Source of the DNA: Streptomyces sp. NBC_01408
GTDB taxonomy: Bacteria > Actinomycetota > Actinomycetes > Streptomycetales > Streptomycetaceae
DNA length: 64,000 nt
Assembly (NCBI RefSeq): GCF_026340255.1
Contig: NZ_JAPEPJ010000001.1
Location: forward strand, 3,527,001 to 3,591,000
Direction of reading: 5' to 3'
Position numbers and translations under genes: made by a program
The notes under the pieces: generated by a model
Databases searched by the model: none
Seen by the model: the letters and a program-made list of their open reading frames with translations, nothing else
What the model was told of the DNA's origin: nothing
Shown: positions 43,191-52,274 of the stretch, piece by piece
Numbering within the stretch: position 1 is the stretch's first letter
Layout of the letters: every line of letters begins with the position of its first letter

Positions 43191-45840
43191 GCCGGGCGTT
43201 GGTGTGCCGGGTGGGCTCGGCGGTGGCCGGGTCCTCCGGCCAGGGGTGCTTGGGGTAGCGGCCGCGCAGCTCGGCGCGGACGGCCCGGTAGCCGCCCTGC
43301 CAGAAGGAGGCGAGGTCGGCGGTGACGGCCGCGGGCCGTCCCGCGGGCGACAGCAGGTGGACGAGTACGGGCACGCCCGCGACCTCGGGGGTCTCGGCCA
43401 GCCCGAACAGCTCCTGGAGCTTCACGGCGAGCACCGGCTGCCCGTGCTCCGCGGAGTAGTCGACCCGGATCCGGGAACCGCTGGGCACCTCGATCCGTTC
43501 GGGCGCCAGCTCGTCCAGCCGGGCGGCCTCACCGGTGGCCCAGGGCAGCAGCCGGTTCAGGGCCTGCCCGGCGTCGATGCGGCCGAGGTCCGCGCGCCGC
43601 CGGGCCCGGGACAGCTCGGGCTCCAGCCAGTCGTCGGCGCGCTCCAGCAGGGCGCCGTCATCGGCCACGTCGGGCCAGGCGCCGCCGAGCGTCCGGTGCA
43701 GGAAGGCCAGCCGGGCCCGGAGCCCTTGCGCGTCCTGGGTCCAGCGCAGCAGGCCGAGGCCCTCGGTGCGCAGCCCGTCGAGGAGCGCCGCCCGGACGAG
43801 GGCCGGGTCGGGGGTGCGCAGCGGTCGCGCGGCGAGCTCGATCGCCCCGAGCCGTTCCGCTGTGCGGGCCACGAGGTCCCCGTCCTCCCAGTGCACCTCT
43901 TCGCCCTCGGTCCGCAGATGGGCGGCCGCGGCCAGGGCGGTGTCCCCGTCGATGACGGCAGCGAGCCGGATCCGGGCGGAGGCGGAGTGCGGGGGCCGGT
44001 CGGCGACGGCCACGGCCAGCCAGGGCGCGTGGCGCAGCCCCGAACCCTCGCCGAGCTCGGCGCCGGTCCCGGAGGCCATCAGGAACGCCCCCTGCCCCCT
44101 GGCTTTCGCCACCCGCTCGGGAAACGCGAGCGCGGCGACGAGCCCGGCGGCGGCGTCATCGGGCGCGGCGCCGTTGCCGGGGCTCCGCCCCAGACCCCGC
44201 TCCTCAATCGCCGGAGGGGCTGAAAGGACAGCCTCGCCGGCGTTTGAGGCGCGGGGGTACGGGGGCGGAGCCCCCGCAGGGCCCGCCTGCGCGGCAGCCC
44301 GCTCCAGCCGCCGGGCCTCCGCCCGCCACCGCGCCGCGTAACCGTCCGACCCCCGCCGAGCTGCCCGCCAGGCACTCGCCAGGTCGTCCCCGTACTCCCG
44401 CGGCGGCTCCTCGCTGAGCAGCGCCACCACCTCCGCCGCCCGGCGGACGCCGAGGGCGGCGGAACCGTCGAGCAGGGCCCGGGCCAGCCGCGGGTGCAGC
44501 CCCAGCCGGGACATCCGCAGGCCGCGCGGGGTCGGCCGGCCCGCCGCGTCCACGGCTCCGACGGCCACCAGCACCTCCCGCGCCGCGGCCATCGCGCCGG
44601 CCGGCGGCGGGTCCAGCAGCGCCAGTCCGGCCGCATCCGGGTCGCCCCAGCAGGCGGCCTGGAGGGCGAACTGCGTCAGGTCGGCGATGCGGATCTCCGG
44701 CGCGGGGAAGGAGGGCAGCCGGATGTCCTCGGCCTCGGCCCAGCAGCGGTACACGGTGCCCGGCGCCTCGCGGCCCGCCCGGCCCGCCCGCTGGCGCCCG
44801 GCCGCGCGGGAGGCCCGTACGGTCGCCAGCGCGCCCAGACCCCGGGCGTGGTCCACCCGGGGTTCGCGGGCCAGACCCGAGTCCACGACCACGCGTACGC
44901 CGGGCACGGTCAGGCTCGACTCGGCCACGGCGGTGGAGAGGATCACGCGGCGGTGCGCCGCTGCGGTCAGCGCCGCGTCCTGCACGGCCGCCGGGGCCCG
45001 GCCGTGGATCTGGAGCACCTCCGCGTCCACACCGCCGAGCTGCCCGGCGACCCGGGCGATCTCCCCGACGCCGGGCAGGAAGCACAGGACGTCGCCGTCG
45101 CGCTCCGCGAGGGCCCGCCGCACCACCGAGGCCACGTGCGTCAGCTGCGCGGGGTCCACCCGCATCCCGTGCGGGGGCCGCACCGGCCGGGCCGGGGGAG
45201 CCCAGACCGTCTCCACCGGGTACGAGACCCCCGCGGCCTCCACCACGGGCGCGCCGCCGAGCAGCCGGGACCAGCCGGCCGCGTCGGTCGTCGCCGAGGC
45301 CGCGACGAGGCGCAGCTCCGGCCGCAGGGTCTCCCGTACGTCCAGCAGAAAGGCGGCGACGGTGTCGGCGTCCAGGTGCCGCTCGTGGCATTCGTCCAGG
45401 ACGACCAGGTCGGTGCCGGAGAGCTCCTGGTCGCGCTGGAGCCGCTGGAGCAGCACTCCGGTGGTCACGACCTCCACCAGCGTTCCGGGGCCCACGACCC
45501 GCTCCCCGCGCACGGTGAAGCCCACCGACGCGCCGGCTTGCTCGCCCAGCAGCCACGCCATCCGCCGGGCGGCCGCCCGGGCGGCGATCCGCCGGGGCTC
45601 GGCGACGATCACCCGGCGCCGCGGCCCGCCGCCGACCAGCCCGGCCAGGACCAGCGGCACCAGGGTGGTCTTGCCGGTGCCGGGCGGGGCGCAGAGCACG
45701 GCGGTGCCGTGGCCGTCCAGCGCGGAGACGAGCGCGGGCACGGCCTCCCGTACGGGGAGGGCGTCGAGGGCGGCGGTCCGGTCGGCGGAGGGCGCGGGGG
45801 TCGCGGCGGACGCGGGGGACGCGGAGGACGCGGAGGTCAA
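43180..45840 (-). CDS. hrpB: ATP-dependent RNA helicase HrpB
   Basis: DEAH-box helicase, 886 residues. Walker A GTGKTT (54-59), DECH (152-155), SAT motif in AASATT, the C-terminal helicase half with STAVAESSLTVPGVRVVVDSG and QRAGRAGREAPG, then the HrpB-specific C-terminal domain (WQGGYRAVRAELRGRYPKHPWPEDP). RNA remodelling is assumed; no clear role is known. Odd: residues about 522-554 (PRASNAGEAVLSAPPAIEER) are coded by a palindromic repeat (44179-44275). Starts at TTG 45840, six bases after the methyltransferase stop, in one transcription unit. Confidence 0.9.
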   Translation of the reverse strand: MTSASSASPASAATPAPSADRTAALDALPVREAVPALVSALDGHGTAVLCAPPGTGKTTLVPLVLAGLVGGGPRRRVIVAEPRRIAARAAARRMAWLLGEQAGASVGFTVRGERVVGPGTLVEVVTTGVLLQRLQRDQELSGTDLVVLDECHERHLDADTVAAFLLDVRETLRPELRLVAASATTDAAGWSRLLGGAPVVEAAGVSYPVETVWAPPARPVRPPHGMRVDPAQLTHVASVVRRALAERDGDVLCFLPGVGEIARVAGQLGGVDAEVLQIHGRAPAAVQDAALTAAAHRRVILSTAVAESSLTVPGVRVVVDSGLAREPRVDHARGLGALATVRASRAAGRQRAGRAGREAPGTVYRCWAEAEDIRLPSFPAPEIRIADLTQFALQAACWGDPDAAGLALLDPPPAGAMAAAREVLVAVGAVDAAGRPTPRGLRMSRLGLHPRLARALLDGSAALGVRRAAEVVALLSEEPPREYGDDLASAWRAARRGSDGYAARWRAEARRLERAAAQAGPAGAPPPYPRASNAGEAVLSAPPAIEERGLGRSPGNGAAPDDAAAGLVAALAFPERVAKARGQGAFLMASGTGAELGEGSGLRHAPWLAVAVADRPPHSASARIRLAAVIDGDTALAAAAHLRTEGEEVHWEDGDLVARTAERLGAIELAARPLRTPDPALVRAALLDGLRTEGLGLLRWTQDAQGLRARLAFLHRTLGGAWPDVADDGALLERADDWLEPELSRARRRADLGRIDAGQALNRLLPWATGEAARLDELAPERIEVPSGSRIRVDYSAEHGQPVLAVKLQELFGLAETPEVAGVPVLVHLLSPAGRPAAVTADLASFWQGGYRAVRAELRGRYPKHPWPEDPATAEPTRHTNARLRR
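44179..44275. repeat. Palindromic repeat inserted in the hrpB coding sequence
   Basis: Left arm 44179-44222 and right arm 44229-44275 are imperfect inverted copies (GGGGCTCCGCCCC...CCGGAGGGGCTG versus CAGCCTCGCCGGCGTTTGAGG...GGAGCCCCC). The same family makes up the outer arms of the long repeat at 16617-17086. The hrpB frame stays open through it. Confidence 0.85.
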
Positions 45841-45846
45841 CGGGGG

Positions 45847-46704
45847 TCAGTCCCTCTCGCACACGAAGATCGCGGTGCCGGGGATCAGATTGCCGCGCAG
45901 CGGGGACCAGCCGCCCCACTCCTGGCTGTTCCATTCGGGCCACTCCGGCTCGACCAGGTCGACGAGGCGGAAGCCGCCCGCGACCACGTCGCGGACGCGG
46001 TCGCCGATCGTGCGGTGGTGCTCCACGTACACGGCGCGGCCCTGCTCGTCCTGCTCGACGTAGGGGGTCCGGTCGAAGTAGGAGGCGGAGACGGACAGGC
46101 CTTCGGGGCCGGGCTCGTCGGGGAAGGCCCAGCGGATGGGGTGGGTGACGGAGAAGACCCAGCGGCCGCCGGGGCGCAGTACGCGGTGGACCTCGCGCAT
46201 CACGTTCACGGGGTCGGAGACGAAGGGGACGGCGCCGTAGGCGGAGCAGGCGAGGTCGAAGGAGGCGTCGCGGAAGGGCAGCTTCCCGGCGTCGGCCTCG
46301 ACGAGGGGTACGTCATCGCCGATGCGCAGGGCGTGCTGGAGCTGGCGGTGGGAGAGGTCGAGGGCGACCGCGCGGGCGCCCTGGGCGGCCAGCCAGCGCG
46401 AGCACTGGGCGGCGCCGGCGCCGATCTCCAGGACGTCCTTGTCCTTGAGGGAGGCCGCGGGGCCCAGGAGGGCGGCCTGTGCCTCGTCCAGGCCCTCGGG
46501 GCCCCAGACGAAGCGGTCGTCGCCGAGGAAGGCCCCGTGCTCGCTCTGGTACTCGTCGGCGTTGCGGTCCCACCAGCCCCGGCTCGCCCGGCTGCTCTCC
46601 GCTTCCCCGGCGTCACGCCGGGTGGCCTCGGCGTCGTCCGGGGCGCCGCCGTCGGCTCTGTGAGCGTCTTCGGGGGCGAGCTTGTCGTAGGACTCTTGGT
46701 TCAT
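45847..46704 (-). CDS. SAM-dependent methyltransferase (class I)
   Basis: 285 residues. SAM-binding loop DVLEIGAGAAQCSRWLAAQG (about 90-109), acidic ribose-binding ALDLSHRQL, VEADAGKLPFRDASFDLACSAYG and the VHRVLRPGGRWVFSV segment identify the class I fold. The N-terminal region is charged (PEDAHRADGGAPDDAEATRRDAGEAESS). Homologues of this type lack assigned substrates. ATG 46704. It heads a two-gene unit with hrpB and is divergent from rpsA. Confidence 0.88.
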   Translation of the reverse strand: MNQESYDKLAPEDAHRADGGAPDDAEATRRDAGEAESSRASRGWWDRNADEYQSEHGAFLGDDRFVWGPEGLDEAQAALLGPAASLKDKDVLEIGAGAAQCSRWLAAQGARAVALDLSHRQLQHALRIGDDVPLVEADAGKLPFRDASFDLACSAYGAVPFVSDPVNVMREVHRVLRPGGRWVFSVTHPIRWAFPDEPGPEGLSVSASYFDRTPYVEQDEQGRAVYVEHHRTIGDRVRDVVAGGFRLVDLVEPEWPEWNSQEWGGWSPLRGNLIPGTAIFVCERD

Positions 46705-46815
46705 GGGGCCCGTCGTCGTAGTCTGCGATGAGGGCAGGAAGGGCCATTGGTGCCTCCCCGCCTACGAATTGTGCCGGTTATCCGGCGATCCGCCCGGGGT
46801 GTGCGGCTTCGCGCA

Positions 46816-46844
46816 TTGACCCTGTCCGGCTGCCCCCGTATGCT
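46816..46844 (+). promoter_or_regulatory. Housekeeping-sigma promoter of rpsA
   Basis: -35 TTGACC (46816-46821) and -10 TATGCT (46839-46844) with an ideal 17-bp spacer. Predicted start near 46851, giving a leader of about 190 bases. One of the best consensus promoters in the window. Confidence 0.8.
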
Positions 46845-46859
46845 ACAAGTTGCGCTGCG

Positions 46860-46983
46860 AGCCTGTGCTCCTCAGACCTAGCAGGCTGCGCTTGTTTCTG
46901 TTGATGTCCCCTCGGTTTTCGAGGCCCTCCCTTCGGGAAGCATGGGCCTCCTTGGCTGTCCGGCTTCATCGGCAGATGCCGAT
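46860..46983 (+). promoter_or_regulatory. Structured 5' leader of rpsA
   Basis: Three hairpins are visible: AGCCTG/CAGGCT (46860-46887), GAGGCCC/GGGCCTC enclosing a TTCG loop (46921-46950) and ATCGGC-AGAT-GCCGAT (46968-46983). The start codon follows about 60 bases later. Ribosomal-protein leaders often bind their own product; that is only inferred here. The interval 46705-47043 contains no gene. Confidence 0.5.
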
Positions 46984-47043
46984 AAGGGCTCCCGGCGTAG
47001 CAGTACCTACGACTTTCTGTCCGTAACCGGAGCCCTTTCCCAC

Positions 47044-48552
47044 ATGACGAGCAGCACCGAGACCACCGCCACCACTCCGCAGGTTGCGGTCAACGACATC
47101 GGCGACGCGGACGCGTTCCTCGCGGCGATCGACGAGACGATCAAGTACTTCAACGATGGCGACATCGTCGACGGCGTCATCGTCAAGGTTGACCGGGACG
47201 AGGTTCTCCTCGACATCGGTTACAAGACCGAAGGCGTCATCCCGAGCCGCGAGCTCTCGATCAAGCACGACGTCGACCCGAACGAGGTCGTCAAGGTCGG
47301 CGACGAGATCGAGGCCCTGGTTCTCCAGAAGGAGGACAAGGAAGGCCGCCTGATCCTCTCGAAGAAGCGCGCTCAGTACGAGCGTGCCTGGGGCACCATC
47401 GAGAAGATCAAGGAAGAAGACGGCATCGTCACCGGTACCGTCATCGAGGTCGTCAAGGGTGGTCTCATCCTCGACATCGGCCTCCGCGGCTTCCTGCCGG
47501 CCTCTCTCGTCGAGATGCGTCGCGTCCGCGACCTCCAGCCCTACGTGGGCAAGGAGCTCGAGGCGAAGATCATCGAGCTCGACAAGAACCGCAACAACGT
47601 GGTCCTGTCGCGCCGCGCCTGGCTGGAGCAGACCCAGTCCGAGGTTCGCCAGACGTTCCTCACCACCCTGCAGAAGGGTCAGGTCCGCTCCGGCGTCGTC
47701 TCCTCGATCGTCAACTTCGGTGCCTTCGTGGACCTGGGTGGCGTCGACGGTCTCGTGCACGTCTCCGAGCTGTCCTGGAAGCACATCGACCACCCGTCCG
47801 AGGTTGTCGAGGTCGGCCAGGAAGTCACCGTCGAGGTCCTCGACGTCGACATGGACCGCGAGCGTGTCTCCCTGTCGCTGAAGGCGACGCAGGAGGACCC
47901 GTGGCAGCAGTTCGCCCGGACCCACCAGATCGGTCAGGTCGTCCCGGGTAAGGTCACCAAGCTGGTTCCGTTCGGTGCGTTCGTCCGCGTGGACGAGGGC
48001 ATCGAGGGTCTGGTCCACATCTCCGAGCTGGCCGAGCGCCACGTGGAGATCCCGGAGCAGGTCGTCCAGGTCAACGACGAGATCTTCGTCAAGGTCATCG
48101 ACATCGACCTCGAGCGTCGCCGGATCTCGCTGTCGCTGAAGCAGGCCAACGAGTCCTTCGGTGCCGACCCGGCCTCGGTCGAGTTCGACCCGACCCTCTA
48201 CGGCATGGCCGCGTCGTACGACGACCAGGGGAACTACATCTACCCCGAGGGCTTCGACCCGGAGACCAACGACTGGCTCGAGGGCTTCGACAAGCAGCGC
48301 GAGGCCTGGGAGACCCAGTACGCCGAGGCGCAGCAGCGCTTCGAGCAGCACCAGGCCCAGGTCATCAAGAGCCGCGAGGCCGACGAGGCCGCCGCTGCCG
48401 AGGGCGCTGCCGCCCCGGCCGCCGGTGCCAGCGCCGGTGCGGGCATCTCGGGTGGTTCGTACTCCTCGGAGTCGGACGAGACCTCCGGCGCCCTGGCGTC
48501 GGACGAGGCCCTGGCCGCGCTCCGCGAGAAGCTGGCCGGCGGCCAGAGCTGA
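47044..48552 (+). CDS. rpsA: 30S ribosomal protein S1
   Basis: 502 residues. Four S1 (OB-fold) repeats: about 42-110 (GDIVDGVIVKVDRDEVLLDIGYKTEG), 125-195 (GTVIEVVKGGLILDIGLRGFLPAS), 213-283 (GQVRSGVVSSIVNFGAFVDLGGVDGLVHVSELS) and 298-370 (GQVVPGKVTKLVPFGAFVRVDEGIEGLVHIS), then an acidic Ala-rich tail. Four repeats is the actinobacterial form, against six in enterics. Binds mRNA at the ribosome. ATG 47044 has only GGAGCC as a weak ribosome site. Its own promoter and leader lie upstream and a strong hairpin follows. Codon use is strongly biased, as for highly expressed genes. Confidence 0.97.
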   Translation: MTSSTETTATTPQVAVNDIGDADAFLAAIDETIKYFNDGDIVDGVIVKVDRDEVLLDIGYKTEGVIPSRELSIKHDVDPNEVVKVGDEIEALVLQKEDKEGRLILSKKRAQYERAWGTIEKIKEEDGIVTGTVIEVVKGGLILDIGLRGFLPASLVEMRRVRDLQPYVGKELEAKIIELDKNRNNVVLSRRAWLEQTQSEVRQTFLTTLQKGQVRSGVVSSIVNFGAFVDLGGVDGLVHVSELSWKHIDHPSEVVEVGQEVTVEVLDVDMDRERVSLSLKATQEDPWQQFARTHQIGQVVPGKVTKLVPFGAFVRVDEGIEGLVHISELAERHVEIPEQVVQVNDEIFVKVIDIDLERRRISLSLKQANESFGADPASVEFDPTLYGMAASYDDQGNYIYPEGFDPETNDWLEGFDKQREAWETQYAEAQQRFEQHQAQVIKSREADEAAAAEGAAAPAAGASAGAGISGGSYSSESDETSGALASDEALAALREKLAGGQS

Positions 48553-48590
48553 TCGCAGCGCATCACACCCCGGTGTGAGCTGAGCTGAAA

Positions 48591-48626
48591 AGTAAGGCCC
48601 GTCCCCTCAGGGGGGCGGGCCTTACT
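48591..48626 (+). terminator. Terminator of rpsA
   Basis: Stem AGTAAGGCCCG / CGGGCCTTACT closed by CCCC/GGGG around TCAG. A smaller hairpin TCACACC/GGTGTGA (48563-48578) precedes it. Confidence 0.9.
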
Positions 48627-48793
48627 GCTGTTGCGGAGGGCTCGCCGCAGGCCCTCCGCTTCCGCGTCCGTTTCCCCTCCCTCCTTCCCTTCCGCCGCCC
48701 CCACCGCGTGTTGCTTTCCTGTGAAAGGGGCCAACTGGGGAATGGCGCGGCTGCCTTGGACGTTCTTGGCAGAGAACGCGGCGAGGAGGAGTG

Positions 48794-49738
48794 GTGACGG
48801 TGCTTGATCCGCAGGGGTTGTACGAATGGGACGCCAAGGGCCTGGCGGTGGCCGACCTGGCGCTGGCCCAGGACTCGGCCGGCCTGGTCATGCTCTACCA
48901 CTTCGAGGGGTACATCGACGCGGGTGAGGCCGGCGAGCAGATCGTCGAGCGGCTCCTGGACACCCTCCCCCACCAGGTGGTGGCCCGCTTCGACGCGGAC
49001 CGGCTGGTGGACTACCGGGCCCGCCGCCCGCTGCTCACCTTCCAGCGCGACCACTGGACCGAGTTCGAGGAGCCCCGGCTGGAGGTCCGCCTCGTCCAGG
49101 ACGCCACCGGCGCGCCCTTCCTGCTGTTCTCCGGCCCCGAGCCGGACGTGGAGTGGGAGCGGTTCGCGGTCGCCGTCCGGCAGATCGTCGAGCGGCTCGG
49201 GGTCCGGCTCTCGGTCAACTTCCACGGCATCCCGATGGGCGTCCCGCACACCCGGCCCGTCGGCATCACCCCGCACGGCAACCGGACCGACCTCATGCCC
49301 GGCCACCGCAGCCCCTTCGACGAGGCGCAGGTACCCGGCAGCGCGGAGTCGCTGGTGGAGTTCCGCCTCGGCCAGGCCGGGCACGACGTGCTGGGCGTCG
49401 CCGCCCACGTACCGCACTACGTCGCCCGCTCCCCGTACCCGGACGCCGCGCTGACGGTGCTGGAGGCCATCACGGCGGCGACCGGACTGGTCCTGCCGGC
49501 CGTGGCGCACGCGCTGCGCACCGAGGCGCACCGCACCCAGACGGAGATCGACCGGCAGATCCGCGAGGGCGACGACGAGCTCGTCACCCTGGTACAGGGC
49601 CTGGAGCACCAGTACGACGCGGCGGCCGGCGCCGAGACCCGCGGCAACATGATCGCCGAACCGGCCGAGATCCCGTCGGCGGACGAGATCGGCCGCGAGT
49701 TCGAGCGGTTCCTGGCGGAGCGCGAGGGCGAGAACTGA
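48794..49738 (+). CDS. PAC2 family protein (ATP-grasp-like/proteasome assembly chaperone fold)
   Basis: 314 residues. The PAC2 family contains eukaryotic proteasome-assembly chaperone 2 and its bacterial homologues. Seen: [29 protein letters not shown] at the start, [21 protein letters not shown] segments, and [20 protein letters not shown]. Actinobacteria have proteasomes, so a role in assembly is plausible but unproven. Several GTG starts are possible (48791, 48794, 48800) behind AGGAGGA; 48794 is a compromise. Follows rpsA after a strong terminator, so it has its own promoter. Confidence 0.85.
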   Translation: MTVLDPQGLYEWDAKGLAVADLALAQDSAGLVMLYHFEGYIDAGEAGEQIVERLLDTLPHQVVARFDADRLVDYRARRPLLTFQRDHWTEFEEPRLEVRLVQDATGAPFLLFSGPEPDVEWERFAVAVRQIVERLGVRLSVNFHGIPMGVPHTRPVGITPHGNRTDLMPGHRSPFDEAQVPGSAESLVEFRLGQAGHDVLGVAAHVPHYVARSPYPDAALTVLEAITAATGLVLPAVAHALRTEAHRTQTEIDRQIREGDDELVTLVQGLEHQYDAAAGAETRGNMIAEPAEIPSADEIGREFERFLAEREGEN

Positions 49739-49762
49739 CACCGGGGGTTCCGGCGAGCCCCG

Positions 49763-49787
49763 CCGGTCACAGCACTAGGCTGCGGGC
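49763..49787 (+). promoter_or_regulatory. Recurrent CACAGCACTAG motif containing the coaE -10
   Basis: CCGGTCACAGCACTAG at 49763-49778 overlaps a -10-like TAGGCT (49776-49781). The ATG of coaE follows six bases later with no Shine-Dalgarno, so the mRNA looks leaderless. A CCGGCG/CGCCGG hairpin (49750-49766) precedes it. Confidence 0.5.
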
Positions 49788-50423
49788 ATGCTGAAAGTGG
49801 GCCTGACGGGCGGAATAGGTGCCGGCAAGAGCGAGGTCTCGCGGCTGCTGGCGGGGTACGGGGCGGTCCTCGTCGACGCCGACCGGATCGCGCGGGAGGT
49901 CGTCGAGCCCGGCACCCCCGGGCTCGCCGCCGTCGTCGCCGCCTTCGGCGAGGACGTACTGACCCCCGAGGGGGCGCTCGACCGGCCCAAGCTGGGAACC
50001 ATCGTGTTCGCCGACCCGGCGAAGCTCCAGACCCTCAACGCGATCGTGCACCCGCTGGTCGGGGCCCGGTCCGCCGAGCTGGAGGCCGCCGCGGGCCCCG
50101 ACGCGATCGTGGTGCACGACGTACCGCTGCTCGCCGAGAACGGGCTGGCGCCGCTGTACGACCTCGTGGTCGTCGTGGACGCGGCCCCGCGGACGCAGCT
50201 GGCGCGGCTGACCGCGCTGCGCGGGATGACCGAGGACGAGGCGCGGGCCCGGATGGCCGCGCAGGCCACGCGCGAGCAGCGGCTCGCCGTGGCGAACCTG
50301 GTGATCGACAACGACGGCCCGCTGGAGGCGCTGGAGCCGCAGGTGCGCAAGGTGTGGGCCGAGCTCACCGCGCGGGCCGTCACCCGTGCGGCGGAAGCGG
50401 ACGGAGCGAGCCCGGGGGCTTGA
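49788..50423 (+). CDS. coaE: Dephospho-CoA kinase
   Basis: Last step of coenzyme A synthesis: phosphorylates the 3'-hydroxyl of dephospho-CoA. 211 residues. P-loop [11 protein letters not shown] (6-16), the [15 protein letters not shown] segment, [29 protein letters not shown] and the lid region [23 protein letters not shown] are all present. ATG at the inferred transcription start (leaderless). A C-terminal extension beyond the kinase fold, present in some actinobacterial CoaE fusions, is absent. A TPR gene follows 66 bases later. Confidence 0.96.
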   Translation: MLKVGLTGGIGAGKSEVSRLLAGYGAVLVDADRIAREVVEPGTPGLAAVVAAFGEDVLTPEGALDRPKLGTIVFADPAKLQTLNAIVHPLVGARSAELEAAAGPDAIVVHDVPLLAENGLAPLYDLVVVVDAAPRTQLARLTALRGMTEDEARARMAAQATREQRLAVANLVIDNDGPLEALEPQVRKVWAELTARAVTRAAEADGASPGA

Positions 50424-50489
50424 CGTGCTCATGGAATAGCAGGCGCGCGGCGGGGCGTTGAACGCCCTCGTAGAGGGAAGGAACAGACC

Positions 50490-50915
50490 GTGTCCGACAC
50501 CACGCCGCCGCCCCCGCCGCCCCCGCCGTCCCCGTCCGCGCCGTCCTCGCCGTCCGGCGGGGCCAGCCCGGAGACGCACGTCATCGACTACCGGGCCGCC
50601 GAGCAACTGCTGGCCGCCCGTGACCCGCGCGGCGCCGTCAAGCTGCTCGACTCGGTGATAGCCGCCCACCCGGAGAACACGGCGGCCCGGCTGCTGCGCG
50701 CCCGGGCCTTCTTCGCGGCCGCCCAACTGCGACCGGCGGAGCTGGAGTTCGAGCTGGTGCTGGAGCGGGAGCCGGACAACGCCTTCGCCCACTTCGCACT
50801 GGCCCGCACCCATCAGCGGTCCGGCCGGCCCGAGCAGGCCCGCAAGCACTTCCGGCTGGCCGCCGCCCTCGACCCCCAGCCGGAGTACCTGGCGGCGGCC
50901 CGCTTCGAGGACTAG
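50490..50915 (+). CDS. Small TPR protein
   Basis: 141 residues. A Pro/Ser-rich disordered N-terminus (PPPPPPPPSPSAPSSPS) is followed by about three tetratricopeptide repeats: AAEQLLAARDPRGAVKLLDSVIAAHPEN, AARLLRARAFFAAAQLRPAELEFELVLEREPDN and AFAHFALARTHQRSGRPEQARKHFRLAAALDPQP. A protein-protein interaction adaptor; partners unknown. GTG start with AAGGAA upstream. The stop codon TAG coincides with the CTAG end of a MITE, so the natural C-terminus may have been altered by that insertion. Close to coaE and probably co-transcribed. Confidence 0.85.
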   Translation: MSDTTPPPPPPPPSPSAPSSPSGGASPETHVIDYRAAEQLLAARDPRGAVKLLDSVIAAHPENTAARLLRARAFFAAAQLRPAELEFELVLEREPDNAFAHFALARTHQRSGRPEQARKHFRLAAALDPQPEYLAAARFED

Positions 50916-51078
50916 GGGGTGTCCGGTGGATCAGGGTCGGAGAGCCCGGGTCGGCTGGTGCCGTGGATTGCAAGGCGGAGGAGGGAGTCACTGCGGAGCA
51001 TTGACGACCGACGACAACGCGGCAAGCCGCGGTGCCAGGCGGGCTGGGCCCGGCCCTGATCCACCGGACACCCTCTAG
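50912..51078. mobile_element. 167-bp MITE with 25-bp terminal inverted repeats at a CTAG site
   Basis: Ends CTAGGGGGTGTCCGGTGG... and ...CCACCGGACACCCTCTAG are inverted copies over 25 bp with one mismatch. CTAG stands at both ends, consistent with an IS5-like family that duplicates YTAR targets. The interior has further loose dyads (GCCGTGGATTGC..., GGTGCCAGGCGGGCTGG) and no coding capacity. A second left end of the same kind lies at 13832. Confidence 0.8.
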
Positions 51079-51126
51079 CGCTGTGGCGCCCTGGGCCACC
51101 CGTCAGCCGTGGCACTGGGCCGCCCG

Positions 51127-51384
51127 TCAGCCGTGCGGGGGCTCGTACGGCGGGATGTCGCGGCCCGGCTGGTAGTGCGGGCCCTGGCGGATGTGGCGGA
51201 TCACCACGGCCAGGTCCACGGCGGCCAGCACCGCGATCACCCCGCAGGCCGCCGCCCACCCGGGGCGGCCGGCCAGCGAGAACGCGACCGTCCCGGCAGC
51301 GGCCCAGATCAGCCCCCAGAGACTCAGCCAGAACCGCAGCCGCAGGGGACTGCGGGCGGTCACGGGTTCGTTTCCGGAACGCAT
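51127..51384 (-). CDS. Small membrane protein, DUF6343-like
   Basis: 85 residues. Two membrane helices (about 20-42 and 48-68) followed by the conserved-looking tail RHIRQGPHYQPGRDIPPYEPPHG, which I recall as characteristic of the DUF6343 family of streptomycetes. N-terminus MRSGNEPVTARSPLRLRFWLSLWG. ATG 51384 is chosen as the family's usual start; an in-frame ATG lies 13 codons upstream. Function unknown. Confidence 0.75.
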   Translation of the reverse strand: MRSGNEPVTARSPLRLRFWLSLWGLIWAAAGTVAFSLAGRPGWAAACGVIAVLAAVDLAVVIRHIRQGPHYQPGRDIPPYEPPHG

Positions 51385-51453
51385 GGCTCTCGCCTCGGAT
51401 CGCGCGAAGGTCCTCCGTTCCATGGTCCCACCGGGAGCGCCCGCACGCGGCGG

Positions 51454-52071
51454 TCAGGGATTGAGCTTGTTCACGGCCTTGGTGGTCGTCTTCTTGAAGT
51501 CGCCGACCGGGGCGTGCGACAGGTTGCCCATCTGGCCCCACTGGACGACGGTCACGGTCGAACCGTCCCGCCCGATGCCGAAGAGGTGCACGCTCGGCTC
51601 GGATTCGGGGATGGAGACGTGCACCCCGTAGACGTGCGCGCCCTCCTCGACGGGGAGGGTCCCGTAGTCCTGCCAGGAGGCGGTGCCGCCCGGGGTCGTG
51701 CGCAGCCAGTCGGCGGCGCAGGCCGCGACCTCGCGTTCCAGCGTGCCGACCAGCTTGGTGGCCGCGGAGGCCGAGGCGGACCGTACGGAGACCTGCACGG
51801 CGCCGGTGTCGAACTCGGTGCCGAACTGGCGGTGCCAGGTGCCCGTCGCCGGAAGCACCCCGTCCAGGCAGAACGGCGCGAACTCGGGCAGGCCCTTGGT
51901 GACCTGGCCCGCGAACCAGGGCGAGGTGGGGTGCGGCGGCAGGTCGGTGCCGTTGAGGAACCCCGGCGCGGTGGCGGCCGTAGCGGTGGTCGAGGCGGTG
52001 AGGACGAGGGCGGCGGCCGCCGCGAGCAGGGCGGTGGTGAAGGTGGCGGCGGTACCGGAACGTCGGAACAT
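51454..52071 (-). CDS. Secreted protein of unknown function
   Basis: 205 residues. Signal peptide about 1-33 (MFRRSGTAATFTTALLAAAAALVLTASTTATA). The mature part has conserved-looking blocks SPWFAGQVTKGLPEFAPFCLDG, WHRQFGTEFDTGAVQVSV and VHLFGIGRDGSTVTVVQWGQMG, with two cysteines (FCLDG, ACAADW). The overall layout recalls small sensor-like extracellular domains such as PknH-type, but I cannot assign a family. ATG 52071 with GGAGAACC upstream. A longer frame runs through the divergent region and is not real. Confidence 0.75.
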   Translation of the reverse strand: MFRRSGTAATFTTALLAAAAALVLTASTTATAATAPGFLNGTDLPPHPTSPWFAGQVTKGLPEFAPFCLDGVLPATGTWHRQFGTEFDTGAVQVSVRSASASAATKLVGTLEREVAACAADWLRTTPGGTASWQDYGTLPVEEGAHVYGVHVSIPESEPSVHLFGIGRDGSTVTVVQWGQMGNLSHAPVGDFKKTTTKAVNKLNP

Positions 52072-52274
52072 GGTCGGTTCTCCCCAGTGGCTCAGCAGGA
52101 CGCGTCTCGACGAGGCGTGTCGTCGGTGCGGATGCTTACGCCAACAGCCTTTCCCCGGGCCGGGGTGTCGGACGACGGATCGCGGCGGATTCGGGACACT
52201 GGAATGGCCGTACGTGCTGTCACCTGGGGGAACACCCCCTGCATGGAACGCAGTCGTGGGACGGGGGGAACGCC

